11,017 bases of DNA, taken from Deltaproteobacteria bacterium (GTDB lineage: Bacteria; Desulfobacterota; DSM-4660; Desulfatiglandales; HGW-15). The notes below the pieces were generated by a model, which had not been told where the DNA came from, did not search any database, and worked only from the letters and a program-made list of their open reading frames with translations. Location of the stretch: the NCBI GenBank assembly GCA_016926135.1, contig JAFGPH010000138.1:1-11017 (forward strand). The letters run 5' to 3'. Every line of letters begins with the position of its first letter. Positions within the stretch are counted from its first letter, which is position 1. Made by a program: the position numbers and the translations under genes. Positions 1-5,851 of this stretch are shown piece by piece.

Positions 1-902
1 AGTTTGGTGTACTTCCCGCACATGGCCACGGTGATCTCCCTTTCCGGACTGCGGATGTTGTCGATCAGTTCCTTCCATCTCCTCAGATCAGGGGGGCTGT
101 AAATGTTCAGCTTCTTGTGGAGGATCTCGGAGAGGCCCTCGCTTTCAAAGATGAGGGGGATCTCATAGATATCCTCCACGTCCAGACCGGTAATCACGGC
201 GTCGGGTTCCACGTCGCAGAAGCTCGAGATCTTGGCCTTGATCTCCCGGGTGAGGAACTGGGAACACCGGCCTATGATCACGTCGGGAAAGATGCCTCGC
301 TGTTTGAGAAGATTCACGCTCTGCTGGGTAGGTTTGGATTTCTGCTCGTTGACGCCATAGGGGATGGGAACATAGGTCAGATGAACGTAGATGATGTTGT
401 CCCTGCCCACATCCTCTCTCATCTGCCTCATGGCTTCCAGGAAAAGCTCGTTCTCGATATCTCCCACCGTACCGCCGATCTCGACGATGACCAGATCGGC
501 CGACTCGCTGCGGGTCACTTCGAAGATGTGGTTCTTGATCACGTCCGTCACGTGAGGGATATACTGCACGGTCTTGCCCAGGTAGTCTCCCCTTCTCTCT
601 TTCTGTCTCACCATGTCGAACACCTTCCCCATGGTGAGATTCCAGTGCGATTTGCAGTTGACACCCAGGAAACGTTCATAGTGACCGAAATCCATATCCA
701 CTTCACCGCCGTCGTCCAGGACAAAAACCTCACCGTGCTCGAAGGGATTCATGGTGCCGGGATCCACGTTGAGATAGCCGTCACACTTGATGGGAATGAT
801 CTTGAGCCGTGAAGAGAGCAGATGCCCCATGGAGGCGGCCGCTATCCCTTTACCCAGTCCGGAGAGCACTCCACCTGTCACAATGACGTATTTGGCAGCC
901 AT
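1..902 (-). CDS. pyrG: CTP synthase, N-terminal part (cut by window start)
   Basis: Makes CTP from UTP, ATP and glutamine, the last step of pyrimidine nucleotide synthesis, in the cytoplasm. Only the first 300 residues are in the window, which is the amidoligase (synthetase) domain. The C-terminal glutaminase domain would lie beyond position 1; complete family members have about 540 residues. Visible motifs are MAAKYVIVTGG at the start, the nucleotide loop SGLGKGI (14-20), DPGTMNP (47-53), HGEVFV (56-61), GHYERF (73-78), KERRGDYLG (101-109), EIGGTVGDIE (141-150) and SKPTQQSV. The sequence is not the textbook type: KCDGYLN replaces the usual KxDPYxN, and DDGGEVDMDFG replaces the usual DGAETDLDLG. 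The start is fixed by family homology and by an AAGAGGG ribosome site about 8 nt upstream. It is divergent from der. The family is certain; the origin of the variant motifs is unknown. Confidence 0.95.
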   Translation of the reverse strand, partial: MAAKYVIVTGGVLSGLGKGIAAASMGHLLSSRLKIIPIKCDGYLNVDPGTMNPFEHGEVFVLDDGGEVDMDFGHYERFLGVNCKSHWNLTMGKVFDMVRQKERRGDYLGKTVQYIPHVTDVIKNHIFEVTRSESADLVIVEIGGTVGDIENELFLEAMRQMREDVGRDNIIYVHLTYVPIPYGVNEQKSKPTQQSVNLLKQRGIFPDVIIGRCSQFLTREIKAKISSFCDVEPDAVITGLDVEDIYEIPLIFESEGLSEILHKKLNIYSPPDLRRWKELIDNIRSPEREITVAMCGKYTK

Positions 903-977
903 GACCGAACCCTCTTCTTGACGTGAAAACCAAAGACCCGGCATACAACATAGCGTAGACTTTCTGGAAATGAGCAC

Positions 978-1006
978 AATATATAGCTTTTTAAGAAAAG
1001 GAGCAA
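978..1006 (-). promoter_or_regulatory. Putative sigma-70 promoter of pyrG
   Basis: On the minus strand, TTGCTC (-35) and TATATT (-10) are separated by exactly 17 nt in an A/T-rich patch within GC-rich DNA. This would give a leader of about 70 nt before the pyrG ATG. No attenuator-like hairpin with a T tract was seen in that leader. This is a pattern match only. Confidence 0.4.
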
Positions 1007-1089
1007 GTGAAAAAGCCGGTGCGGCGCATATGGGCTTCTCAGCGAGCCGTTGCTCATCTGCGGGACGTCTCCCGGTGAGCGGTCCTTCC

Positions 1090-1118
1090 TTGACCCCGTC
1101 CGGAAGACAGGCTACATT
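1090..1118 (+). promoter_or_regulatory. Putative sigma-70 promoter of der
   Basis: TTGACC (-35, one mismatch to TTGACA) and TACATT (-10) are separated by 17 nt. Transcription would start near 1125, about 40 nt before the der ATG. The position and spacing fit well, but there is no experimental support. Confidence 0.45.
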
Positions 1119-1163
1119 GACCCATTCCAGAGGGGTGCACCGGGGTTCTTAGAAAAGAGAATC

Positions 1164-2471
1164 ATGGCAGCCGTCATAGCCATTGTGGGTCGTCCGAACG
1201 TGGGCAAGTCGACCCTGTTCAACCGCCTGTCCAGGTCAAGGGATGCCCTTGTGGATGACCGGCCGGGTGTCACGAGGGATCGTCTCTATGCGGTGGTCAA
1301 CTGGGGGGAAGTGCGGTTGACCGTCATCGACACAGGGGGATTCGACCGGTCTGAGGAAGATCTGCTCACAGGCATGGTGAGGGGCCAGGTCGTGAAGGCC
1401 GTGGAGGAGTCGGACAGGATCGTCTTTGTGGCGGACGGCAGGGAAGGGATCATGCCCGGCGATCTGGAGATGGCCGATCTTCTTCGCCGCACGGGCAAGG
1501 AGGTTTACCTCGCCGTCAACAAAATCGACGGGCCTGAGCTCGATCCCCATGTCTCAGAGTTCTATGCCCTGGGAATACCGCGTGTCTATCCCCTTTCGGC
1601 GGCCCACGGGTACGGCCTGAGAACCCTGATGGATGATCTCACTGCGGACCTGCCCGCCGAGACGGCAGACGAGGGGCCGGAGTACCGTGTCAGGGTCGCC
1701 GTCCTGGGGAGGCCCAATGTGGGCAAGTCCTCTCTCATCAACCGGGTTCTGGGCGTGGACCGTCTCCTGGTGAGCGAGATCCCCGGGACCACGCGGGATG
1801 CCGTGGACATTCTCTGCACCCGCAAAGACAGGGAATACCTTTTCATCGACACGGCCGGAATCCGCAGAAAGGGGCGGGTGAGGGAGAAGATCGACAAGTT
1901 CTCCACCGTCAAGGCCCTCAGGAGTCTCGACCGGTGTCATGTGGCCGTGGTGGTCATGGATGCCTCCTCCGCGGTGGCGGATCAGGATGCCCGCATCTGC
2001 GGGTACGCCTTCGAGCGGGGCAGGGCCACCCTCCTGGTGGTCAACAAATGGGACCTCGTCAAGAACGACCCGGACACCAAGAGGACCCTGGAGGACTCCT
2101 TTGAAAGGCACCTGAAGTTTTTCCCCTTTGCCCCCAGACTCCATGTCTCCGCACTCACCGGCCAGGGAGTGGGCAAGATCTTCGACAGAATCGAGGTTCT
2201 CTACGGCCAGTTCTCTCGAAGGATCGGCACGGGAGAGGTGAACCGGGCCTTAGAGGAGATGGTCCACCGAAACCCGCCGCCCAAAACGGGGCGTGGAGGT
2301 TTCAAGCTTTTCTACGCCACCCAGACCGCCATCAGGCCTCCCACATTTGTGATCTTTGTGAACAGGCCAGAGAGTGTGCACTTCTCCTACCAGCGTTTCC
2401 TCACCAATCAGTTGCGAGAGCAACTGGGCCTGGACCTCACGCCCATCAGGGTCATTTTCAGGAAGAAATGA
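1164..2471 (+). CDS. der: Ribosome assembly GTPase Der (EngA)
   Basis: Essential tandem GTPase that acts in late assembly of the 50S ribosomal subunit. The 435-residue product has the full three-domain layout. GTPase domain 1 has P-loop GRPNVGKS (9-16), DTGG (56-59) and NKID (119-122). GTPase domain 2 has GRPNVGKS (182-189), DTAG (229-232) and NKWD (294-297). A basic KH-like C-terminal domain runs from about 355 to 435 and ends in RVIFRKK. The length is within the family range. The ATG at 1164 was chosen over an in-frame ATG at 1050 because Der proteins begin a few residues before IAIVGRPNVGKS; the extra 38 residues would be unlike the family. The ribosome site upstream is weak (AAGAGA). Its stop lies 3 bp from the stop of the convergent MotB-like gene, with no room for a separate terminator. 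Confidence 0.97.
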   Translation: MAAVIAIVGRPNVGKSTLFNRLSRSRDALVDDRPGVTRDRLYAVVNWGEVRLTVIDTGGFDRSEEDLLTGMVRGQVVKAVEESDRIVFVADGREGIMPGDLEMADLLRRTGKEVYLAVNKIDGPELDPHVSEFYALGIPRVYPLSAAHGYGLRTLMDDLTADLPAETADEGPEYRVRVAVLGRPNVGKSSLINRVLGVDRLLVSEIPGTTRDAVDILCTRKDREYLFIDTAGIRRKGRVREKIDKFSTVKALRSLDRCHVAVVVMDASSAVADQDARICGYAFERGRATLLVVNKWDLVKNDPDTKRTLEDSFERHLKFFPFAPRLHVSALTGQGVGKIFDRIEVLYGQFSRRIGTGEVNRALEEMVHRNPPPKTGRGGFKLFYATQTAIRPPTFVIFVNRPESVHFSYQRFLTNQLREQLGLDLTPIRVIFRKK

Positions 2472-2474
2472 GAG

Positions 2475-3215
2475 TTAAAAATACTTCTGGCTCTTGAAGA
2501 TGATCTCCACCCGCCGATTCCTGGCCCTTCCCTCGGGGCTCTGGTTGGTGTCTGCCGGATGGGCGTCTCCGTAACCCGCAAGGGCAATGGAAAGGGGGGA
2601 AATGCTTTCCTGTTTGACGAAGTACTCCATCAGGTTGAAGGCCCTCGCCAGGGAGAGATCTTCATTGGAGGGATACGTGCCGCTGCGGATGGGGATGTTG
2701 TCCGTGTGCCCGTCGATGTAAACCTGATAGTCTGAGTTCCGCATGAAGCTGCCGATCCTTTGCAGGATGGGGATCATCTCATCGCTGATATCCGCACCCC
2801 CCGGGGCAAAGAGGAGCTGATGGCCGAAGACCAGTTTGAAGCCCCCCTTGAAGTTCTCCACGATCAGCGACGCTCCCGTCTCTTGAAAGGTTTTGTCCTC
2901 CTTGGGCGAGACAATTTCGTCCGGATCGTCCTCCGCCCTCTTGACCACCAGGGCATCCTTGAGCTTCTCGTAAAGACTCTCGATGAGAACCTCCTTGGGC
3001 CTGTAAATCTCGCCGTACTCCTTGAAGTGGAGGATTCCGCAACTGGCGGTGAAATTGTGGAACATGCTCTTGAAGGTCTTGTCGTCCATGGTGGACATGG
3101 AAAGAAGGAGCACGAAGAAGGTGAGGAGCAGGGTGGAGAGGTCCGAAAAGGTCACCAGCCAGCCCGCCCCCCTGGCATCTTTCTCTTCTTTGGGCCTGTA
3201 CGGATTAGGAGCCAT
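2475..3215 (-). CDS. MotB/OmpA-family stator-like protein (canonical copy)
   Basis: A MotB-type protein: one N-terminal membrane helix followed by a periplasmic OmpA-like peptidoglycan-binding domain. In flagellar stators such proteins pair with MotA and conduct ions through an aspartate in the helix. Here the helix spans about residues 19-40 (WLVTFSDLSTLLLTFFVLLL) with Asp25 in the expected place. The C-terminal domain keeps the key motifs: DGHTDNIPI (168-176), NEDLSLARA (184-192), GYGDAHP (214-220) and NRRVEIIF (233-240). The 246-residue length is normal for MotB. The ATG follows a GGAGG site 5 nt upstream and lies inside the 3' end of the preceding MotB-like gene, an 11-bp overlap that implies translational coupling. 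No motA is adjacent, so its partner and process (flagellar rotation, gliding or another energised envelope system) are not settled by this window. Confidence 0.88.
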   Translation of the reverse strand: MAPNPYRPKEEKDARGAGWLVTFSDLSTLLLTFFVLLLSMSTMDDKTFKSMFHNFTASCGILHFKEYGEIYRPKEVLIESLYEKLKDALVVKRAEDDPDEIVSPKEDKTFQETGASLIVENFKGGFKLVFGHQLLFAPGGADISDEMIPILQRIGSFMRNSDYQVYIDGHTDNIPIRSGTYPSNEDLSLARAFNLMEYFVKQESISPLSIALAGYGDAHPADTNQSPEGRARNRRVEIIFKSQKYF

Positions 3216-3996
3216 GTTCCCCTCCGGGCACCTTAAAAAGGAAACCCTTGAAATCCAGGAAGGAGTCCCTCCAGGGCCTGCTCAACCTGTAAGGGACGCG
3301 CTCGCGGTAGTCCAGGATAATCTCCACCTGCCGGTTGGCTTCATGTGTCTCCTTCAACGTTCCCTTTTTCGCGGCATTTGTGCCAAAGCCGTGTGCCACG
3401 ATTCGCTCGGCCGGGATTTCACCCTTCCCGGAAAAAAAGCGGAATACGCTGAAGGCCCTCCCGGCAGAGAGCATCATGGAAGTTGTCAGGCGGTCCTCGT
3501 CAGAAACCATCTCTGAAGAGGCCACGTACCCGCGCAGCTCGATTCTGGAGGGGCTCTCCTTCAGGGCCTCCCTCAGTTCAGAGAGAAACCCCAGGCGATC
3601 CTCCTCGATCCGGCTTGACCCCGGCTTGAAGAGAACGCGGTCGCTCAGGCTGATGATGATCCGTTCATCTTCCTTGATGATGGTCATGTCTTGTTGCATG
3701 GCGTTCTTCAACTCGATGTTCCTCATCATCTCGAAGTCCACCTCCTCCTTCCTCATGGGGGCCCCGCCAACGGTGACGTTCAGGCCTTTGGGCGAGCCGA
3801 TGATGGAATGGGCTCCCGGTTTGAAGCCGAAGGCGCCGGTAACCGAATTCAAGGCCACCAGGCGTTTCTCTTCGGTGATCACCGCCATGCTGAGGAGGAG
3901 GACGAAGAAGGTGAGGAGAAGGGTCATCAGGTCCGTGTAGGTGGTCATCCACGCATTCACGTTCCTCTTCGTTTCGGGTTTCTTTTCGACGCCCAT
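3205..3996 (-). CDS. MotB-like protein with degenerate OmpA motif
   Basis: First gene of a tandem MotB-like pair. The 263-residue product has a short cytoplasmic N-terminus and a membrane helix at about 16-37 (WMTTYTDLMTLLLTFFVLLL) with Asp22 at the ion-coupling position. Its periplasmic region has the spacing of an OmpA/MotB domain: IIISLSDRVLFKPGSSRI (114-131), RIELRGYVAS (152-161), SAGRAFSV (178-185), GFGTNAA and NRQVEIIL (222-229). The signature GHTD is replaced by GYVA (157-160), so the aspartate normally involved in binding peptidoglycan is missing. A basic tail of about 30 residues follows the domain. The start has a strong GGAGGT site 6 nt upstream. The stop overlaps the next gene by 11 bp. 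A plausible role is as the non-anchoring half of a mixed MotB pair, but this is inference. Confidence 0.85.
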   Translation of the reverse strand: MGVEKKPETKRNVNAWMTTYTDLMTLLLTFFVLLLSMAVITEEKRLVALNSVTGAFGFKPGAHSIIGSPKGLNVTVGGAPMRKEEVDFEMMRNIELKNAMQQDMTIIKEDERIIISLSDRVLFKPGSSRIEEDRLGFLSELREALKESPSRIELRGYVASSEMVSDEDRLTTSMMLSAGRAFSVFRFFSGKGEIPAERIVAHGFGTNAAKKGTLKETHEANRQVEIILDYRERVPYRLSRPWRDSFLDFKGFLFKVPGGEHGS

Positions 3997-4059
3997 CCAA
4001 TGACCTCCACCGCATTCACGTCAATACCTTGGCACACTACACCCCGGACCCACCTGGCC

Positions 4060-4247
4060 GGTCTCCGACGCCGGCCCCACAACAGCCCGATTTTCCCAAG
4101 GAAGGGGGCAGGACGCTCCCGAATCCCGGGAAAAGAGCGCACCAGCCAACCCCTACATCGAGCAAATCCTGTGCCAATCGCGACGGCTTCGATATTACGG
4201 GGCGGTAAACCGCAGGGGATGAAGATCAGTTGCGGCGCTGAGAGACC
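4060..4247. ncRNA. Candidate structured RNA element, copy 1
   Basis: Fills most of the 327-bp gap between the MotB-like pair and the amidohydrolase gene. Reading the plus strand, GGTCTC (4060-4065) can pair with GAGACC (4242-4247), and CGCCG (4069-4073) with CGGCG (4233-4237), closing about 160 nt. An internal TCCCG/CGGGA hairpin (4117-4131) sits near the middle, and CGCTC/GAGCG (4114-4118 with 4135-4139) gives an alternative. The 3' part (4188-4245) is the 58-nt block shared with copy 2. No ORF here resembles a known protein. The transcribed strand is not established. It could also be an untranscribed repetitive element. Confidence 0.45.
4188..4245. repeat. 58-nt intergenic repeat, copy 1
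   Basis: Matches 10960-11017 at 50 of 58 positions without gaps. The shared core includes TTCGATA, TACGGGGCGGTAA, AAGAT, AGTTGCGG and CTGAGAGA. Neither copy is coding, so this is repeated noncoding DNA rather than a protein paralogue. Confidence 0.9.
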
Positions 4248-4321
4248 ACCCCCCGAGGCCCTCCTGATTCAAAAACGCGATCGTTGAGAGGGCACTGGGG
4301 GTGGTCGTCCAGCCCGCAACT
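4228..4321. repeat. Long imperfect hairpin next to the amidohydrolase stop codon
   Basis: The arms 4228-4253 and 4297-4321 pair over about 22 bp in three runs: AGTTGCGG with CCGCAACT, GCTG with CAGC, and GACCACCCCC with GGGGGTGGTC. The loop is about 43 nt. The hairpin begins 2 bp beyond the amidohydrolase stop codon. Neither strand has a T tract after the stem, so a simple intrinsic terminator is not supported. The left arm belongs to the 58-nt repeat and the right arm contains the 22-nt repeat, so the structure competes with the long-range stem of copy 1. Confidence 0.75.
4299..4320. repeat. 22-nt repeat, copy 1
   Basis: Identical to 10828-10849 at 21 of 22 positions (core GGTGGTCGTCCAG, then CCGCAAC). 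Here it lies after the 58-nt block, at the edge of the amidohydrolase gene. In copy 2 it lies before the 58-nt block. This suggests either a tandem or truncated arrangement at this locus or a modular element. Confidence 0.85.
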
Positions 4322-4323
4322 CA

Positions 4324-5169
4324 CTACGTCAAGCCCAGCAGGAGGGCCGCGTTCTCCCCTTTGATTTTTTTCACGGCCTCCTCCGGGATGCGGGCATCCT
4401 CCATTTCCTGGAAATACCGGCCCGGCTTCAGCAGGGGGTAGTCGGAGCCGAAGAGGATCCTCTCATACCCGATGATCTCGCCCGCGATCCTGTAGATGTC
4501 CGGCGTGTAGAGGTATGGGGACGCGGCCGTGTCGAACCACGTGTTGCGGAGCACTTCCCTGACTTCTTTCTTCATGAGGGCGTAAAAGAAGAGACCTCCC
4601 CCCCAGTGGGCCAGCACAAAACGATTGGCAGGCCTTTCCTTCACCAGCTCGTAGAATTCACTGAGTGGGGTAGTGGTCTTTCCCGGGTAGGCATGCCCGA
4701 CCGGCTCGTTGGCGTGCAGGAGAACAGGCACATCGAAACGCAGGCAGAGATCCGCCAATTCCCTGAGCGGCCCCCCCCTCGGCACGGCAGAGGCATCCCC
4801 GTGATAGAGGGCAAGTTCACCCACTCCCGAGAGGCCCGCATCCAGGCACCTTTCGGCCTCCTTCAACGCCCGGTTGGAGAGGGGTGAAAAGGTGCAGAAG
4901 CCTGTAAGCCTGTGTGGATATTTCTGCACGGATTCGATGACGTAATCGTTGTGCCTGCGAAGGTGATCCTCCTTTTCCCACGGAAAGCCGAAGACCACGG
5001 AGCGTTCGATTTCCTCCTCGTCCATTGTCCTCAGGAGTTCTTCTGTTCCTGCCATCCTGGAATCGGGGGATCCGTAGAGGAGTTCAAAGGCCGGTTCTCC
5101 GGAAAAGAGAAGCCCTCTATCCCCTACGAAAGCAGGGGGGAAAATATGGGTATGAAAATCGACAATCAT
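4324..5169 (-). CDS. Amidohydrolase family protein (ACMSD-like, metal-dependent)
   Basis: A 281-residue TIM-barrel hydrolase or decarboxylase of the Amidohydrolase_2 (ACMSD-related) group. The metal-site pattern is visible: FHTHIFP at the N-terminus (His6 and His8), GVGE (Glu118), LLHANEP (His152), LAHWGGG (His188) and LFGSDYP (Asp243). Length and motif spacing fit a complete protein. There is no signal peptide, so it is probably cytoplasmic. The substrate cannot be read from the sequence; members of the group decarboxylate or hydrolyse small carboxylates, and many remain uncharacterised. It is the second gene of an operon: its ATG overlaps the stop of the upstream thioredoxin gene (ATGA), implying coupled translation, since no good ribosome site of its own is seen. 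The gene ends directly against a long hairpin from the repeat element. Confidence 0.85.
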   Translation of the reverse strand: MIVDFHTHIFPPAFVGDRGLLFSGEPAFELLYGSPDSRMAGTEELLRTMDEEEIERSVVFGFPWEKEDHLRRHNDYVIESVQKYPHRLTGFCTFSPLSNRALKEAERCLDAGLSGVGELALYHGDASAVPRGGPLRELADLCLRFDVPVLLHANEPVGHAYPGKTTTPLSEFYELVKERPANRFVLAHWGGGLFFYALMKKEVREVLRNTWFDTAASPYLYTPDIYRIAGEIIGYERILFGSDYPLLKPGRYFQEMEDARIPEEAVKKIKGENAALLLGLT

Positions 5170-5687
5170 CCGAGAAGCTTCTTGATGAAGGTCTCCACCC
5201 TGCCGGGCATGAAGCCCACGATTTTCTCCACGATCCTGCCGTCCCTGTTGACGAATACCATGGTAGGTATGGCCATGCCCTCGGCCCCGGCGTAAGCTCG
5301 CACCATGCTTTCGGTCCCCCTCAGGACCGGGTACTCGATCCGGTATTTTTCCATGAAGGCAACCAGGGACGGGTTGTCCACCCGCCGGGGATCGTCCAGG
5401 GAGATCCCTAGGACCACGAGACCCTGATCCCTGTATTTCCTGTGGAGTTCGACCAGTTCAGGGATGGATTGGAGGCACGGAGGGCACCAGGTGGCCCAGA
5501 AGTCGATCAGGACATACCGCCCTCTCAGATCCTGAAGGACGACTCGCTTTCCGGAGACGTCTTCCAGGGCGAAGTCGGGTGCGGTAGCCCCTTCCTTCTC
5601 CTTGGAGGTACAGCCATGAAAGAGGATCAGCACCAGGAAAAGGGTAAAGACCATGGCCCCGCCAAGCAAACGCAAATGGAATCGCAT
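5166..5687 (-). CDS. TlpA-like thioredoxin-fold protein, membrane-anchored
   Basis: An exported thiol-disulfide oxidoreductase of the TlpA/ResA type, which usually reduces disulfides in the periplasm, for example during cytochrome c maturation. The 173-residue product starts with a basic stretch and a hydrophobic segment (about 8-25). Next come LFHGC (22-26), which resembles a lipobox but has His at the -2 position, and APDFALEDVSGK (36-47). The active site WATWCPPC follows (64-71, Cys68 and Cys71), with GMAIPT carrying the cis-proline (Pro141). It is either a lipoprotein through Cys26 or an N-terminally anchored membrane protein. The start is supported by an AAGGAG site 5 nt upstream. It is the first gene of an operon with the amidohydrolase and has no cytochrome genes nearby, so the client proteins are unknown. 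Confidence 0.9.
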   Translation of the reverse strand: MRFHLRLLGGAMVFTLFLVLILFHGCTSKEKEGATAPDFALEDVSGKRVVLQDLRGRYVLIDFWATWCPPCLQSIPELVELHRKYRDQGLVVLGISLDDPRRVDNPSLVAFMEKYRIEYPVLRGTESMVRAYAGAEGMAIPTMVFVNRDGRIVEKIVGFMPGRVETFIKKLLG

Positions 5688-5710
5688 CGGTTCTCCTTCG
5701 AGGAAAAGGG

Positions 5711-5739
5711 TTTTCTTATTTAAAGCGCGGCCCTATAAT
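5711..5739 (+). promoter_or_regulatory. Putative promoter of the MEMO operon
   Basis: A perfect TATAAT (5734-5739) lies 17 nt after the weak -35 TTTTCT (5711-5716). The leader would be about 105 nt to the ATG at 5852. It overlaps the opposing promoter for the thioredoxin operon, so the two may interfere or share a regulator. Confidence 0.45.
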
Positions 5740-5746
5740 TAGGCAA
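5718..5746 (-). promoter_or_regulatory. Putative promoter of the thioredoxin-amidohydrolase operon
   Basis: On the minus strand, TTGCCT (5746-5741) and TTAAAT (5723-5718) are 17 nt apart, about 30 nt upstream of the thioredoxin ATG. Each hexamer matches four of six consensus bases. This A/T-rich patch overlaps the plus-strand promoter. Confidence 0.35.
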
Positions 5747-5851
5747 GGATTTTCGGACCATGCCTGTTGCGGGAGGGGGCCGAAACAGGAACCTTGCCGC
5801 AGCAGAAGGCTCGGCAGTGATATGTTCTCAAACATAAGGGTGGGAGGAGTC

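Noticed and set aside
117..812. 231-codon plus-strand open frame
   Set aside because: It is antisense to the clearly conserved pyrG frame, and its His- and Asp-rich product resembles no family I recognise.
1050..1163. Upstream in-frame extension of der
   Set aside because: Der proteins start just before the first P-loop; the extension is unlike the family and covers the likely promoter.
3691..4287. Long open frame through the MotB-like gene and copy 1 of the repeat
   Set aside because: It is antisense to the MotB-like gene in its first half and shows no protein family resemblance; the repeat is conserved as noncoding sequence.
4188..4320. CRISPR array
   Set aside because: There are only two different modules with no regular direct-repeat and spacer pattern.
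4228..4321. Hairpin as an intrinsic terminator of the amidohydrolase operon
   Set aside because: The stem is strong but no T tract follows on the relevant strand, and the loop is about 43 nt. The hairpin is made of repeat modules.
5822..5851. Ten-residue upstream start for the MEMO protein
   Set aside because: A GGAGG ribosome site is positioned for the ATG at 5852, and the signal segment begins there.
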